A stretch of DNA of 64,000 nt, taken from Gordonia liuliyuniae (GTDB taxonomy: Bacteria > Actinomycetota > Actinomycetes > Mycobacteriales > Mycobacteriaceae). The notes below the pieces were generated by a model, which was given only the letters and a program-made list of their open reading frames with translations, did no database searches and had not been told where the DNA came from. Within the stretch, counting starts at the first letter, position 1; the number at the start of each line of letters is the position of its first letter. The position numbers were made by a program, and so were the translations under genes. This document shows positions 63,594 to 64,000 of this stretch, one piece after another. The stretch spans positions 62,001 to 126,000 of the forward strand of contig NZ_JAKKOT010000001.1 of NCBI RefSeq assembly GCF_021739025.1, given 5' to 3'.

Positions 63594-64000
63594 CCCGGCG
63601 CGACCGCTCGCCGTGGAGCGTCATCGATCGGCAAACCGTCTGCGGTGAAAGCGACCGCACCGTTCCCGGTGATGACCTGTGCCGACTCTGTGCCGAACGG
63701 CGGCAAGGCCGTCGCCCCGTGACCGACGGGTACGACGACCAGGCCCGCGACCCGGTTGCCGACCGAACCGCAGGCGACAAGGACGCCATCGGCCATCGCG
63801 GTGACATCAGTACGCGGCGGGCTTCCGGATACGAGGCGTCCGTCGGCGACTGCAACCGGCGTCGACACTCTCCCGTCGGCACCGATCTGGATGAACGGTG
63901 TGCCAGGTTCGGGGGCACGCCCCCACAGGTAGTCGGGCGCCGCATCCACAGGCATGAACTGTGCGAGCACTGGCACCGCCGAATTCAACACTGCAACTGT
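63590..64000 (-). CDS. C-terminal part of a protein extending past the window
   Basis: The frame is open from the window edge to the TGA at 63590 (about 136 residues); it probably begins outside, although an in-frame GTG lies at 63991. The visible part is Gly/Val/Ala-rich beta-type sequence (FIQIGADGRVSTPVAVADGRLV, ADGVLVACGSVGNRVAGLVVVPVGHG), which might be a repeat-based surface or sensor domain. No family recognised. Its stop overlaps the glycosyltransferase start (ATGA), so it is in the same operon and probably serves the same polysaccharide. Confidence 0.6.
   Translation of the reverse strand, partial: TVAVLNSAVPVLAQFMPVDAAPDYLWGRAPEPGTPFIQIGADGRVSTPVAVADGRLVSGSPPRTDVTAMADGVLVACGSVGNRVAGLVVVPVGHGATALPPFGTESAQVITGNGAVAFTADGLPIDDAPRRAVAPG

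Overview
The window is about 64 kb of high-GC actinobacterial chromosome. Gene content points to a mycolic-acid actinomycete, most likely Gordonia or a close relative. Two blocks follow the Mycobacterium tuberculosis gene order as I remember it: purA, Rv0358-like, Rv0359-like site-2 protease, then DUF3151 (Rv0360c), Rv0361-like, fba and dedA at 9.0-17.7 kb; and an rRNA/tRNA methyltransferase, pyrE, Rv0383c-like and clpB (Rv0380c-Rv0384c) at 20.2-28.5 kb, here with extra genes inserted. An MspA-type porin, an EspR-like regulator and a class I cholesterol oxidase also fit this group. I saw no rRNA or tRNA gene and no CRISPR array.

0-28.5 kb is a core region: a partial isochorismate synthase, metZ-rhodanese, fprA, purT with an odd proline-rich tail, an adenylate cyclase, purA, metal and aromatic-acid exporters, fba, dedA, a cholesterol oxidase with a divergent TetR regulator, pyrE, an M20 peptidase, gnd and clpB with a SigH-like promoter.

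28.6-35.7 kb is an accessory island with weaker codon bias. Its edges carry transposase remnants: an internally deleted IS256-type element on the left, and IS3 and IS110 fragments on the right. Its cargo, all on the minus strand, is one compact transcription unit: an MspA-family outer-membrane porin, a small two-helix membrane protein, a 642-residue secreted or anchored polymorphic toxin with a C-terminal toxin domain, and a DUF6188-like immunity protein that starts on the toxin stop codon. This porin-toxin-immunity unit is the best candidate for an undescribed system in the window. An orphan MbcA/Xre-type antitoxin-like gene lies just outside it.

35.7-46.5 kb holds a beta-propeller lipoprotein-like protein, a NarL-type two-component system, a uracil/xanthine permease broken by two single-base shifts, ilvD, a lytic transglycosylase, a hydrolase, a YhdH-type reductase, and gene relics (phospholipase D, IclR, CoA-transferase B).

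46.9-49.8 kb is an EspR-like / low-complexity / ImmA-IrrE / multi-helix membrane protein module. 49.8-64 kb is catabolic: an SDR, an amidase and GntR regulator, gabD-gabT, a 2-hydroxyacid dehydrogenase, an amino-acid dehydrogenase, malate:quinone oxidoreductase, three LysR/GntR-type regulators and a membrane glycosyltransferase. Identical ATTGTnnACAAT palindromes precede the amidase-gntR operon and the gabT/2-hydroxyacid dehydrogenase divergent promoter, which suggests one GntR regulon. Two convergent pairs there overlap by well over 100 bases.
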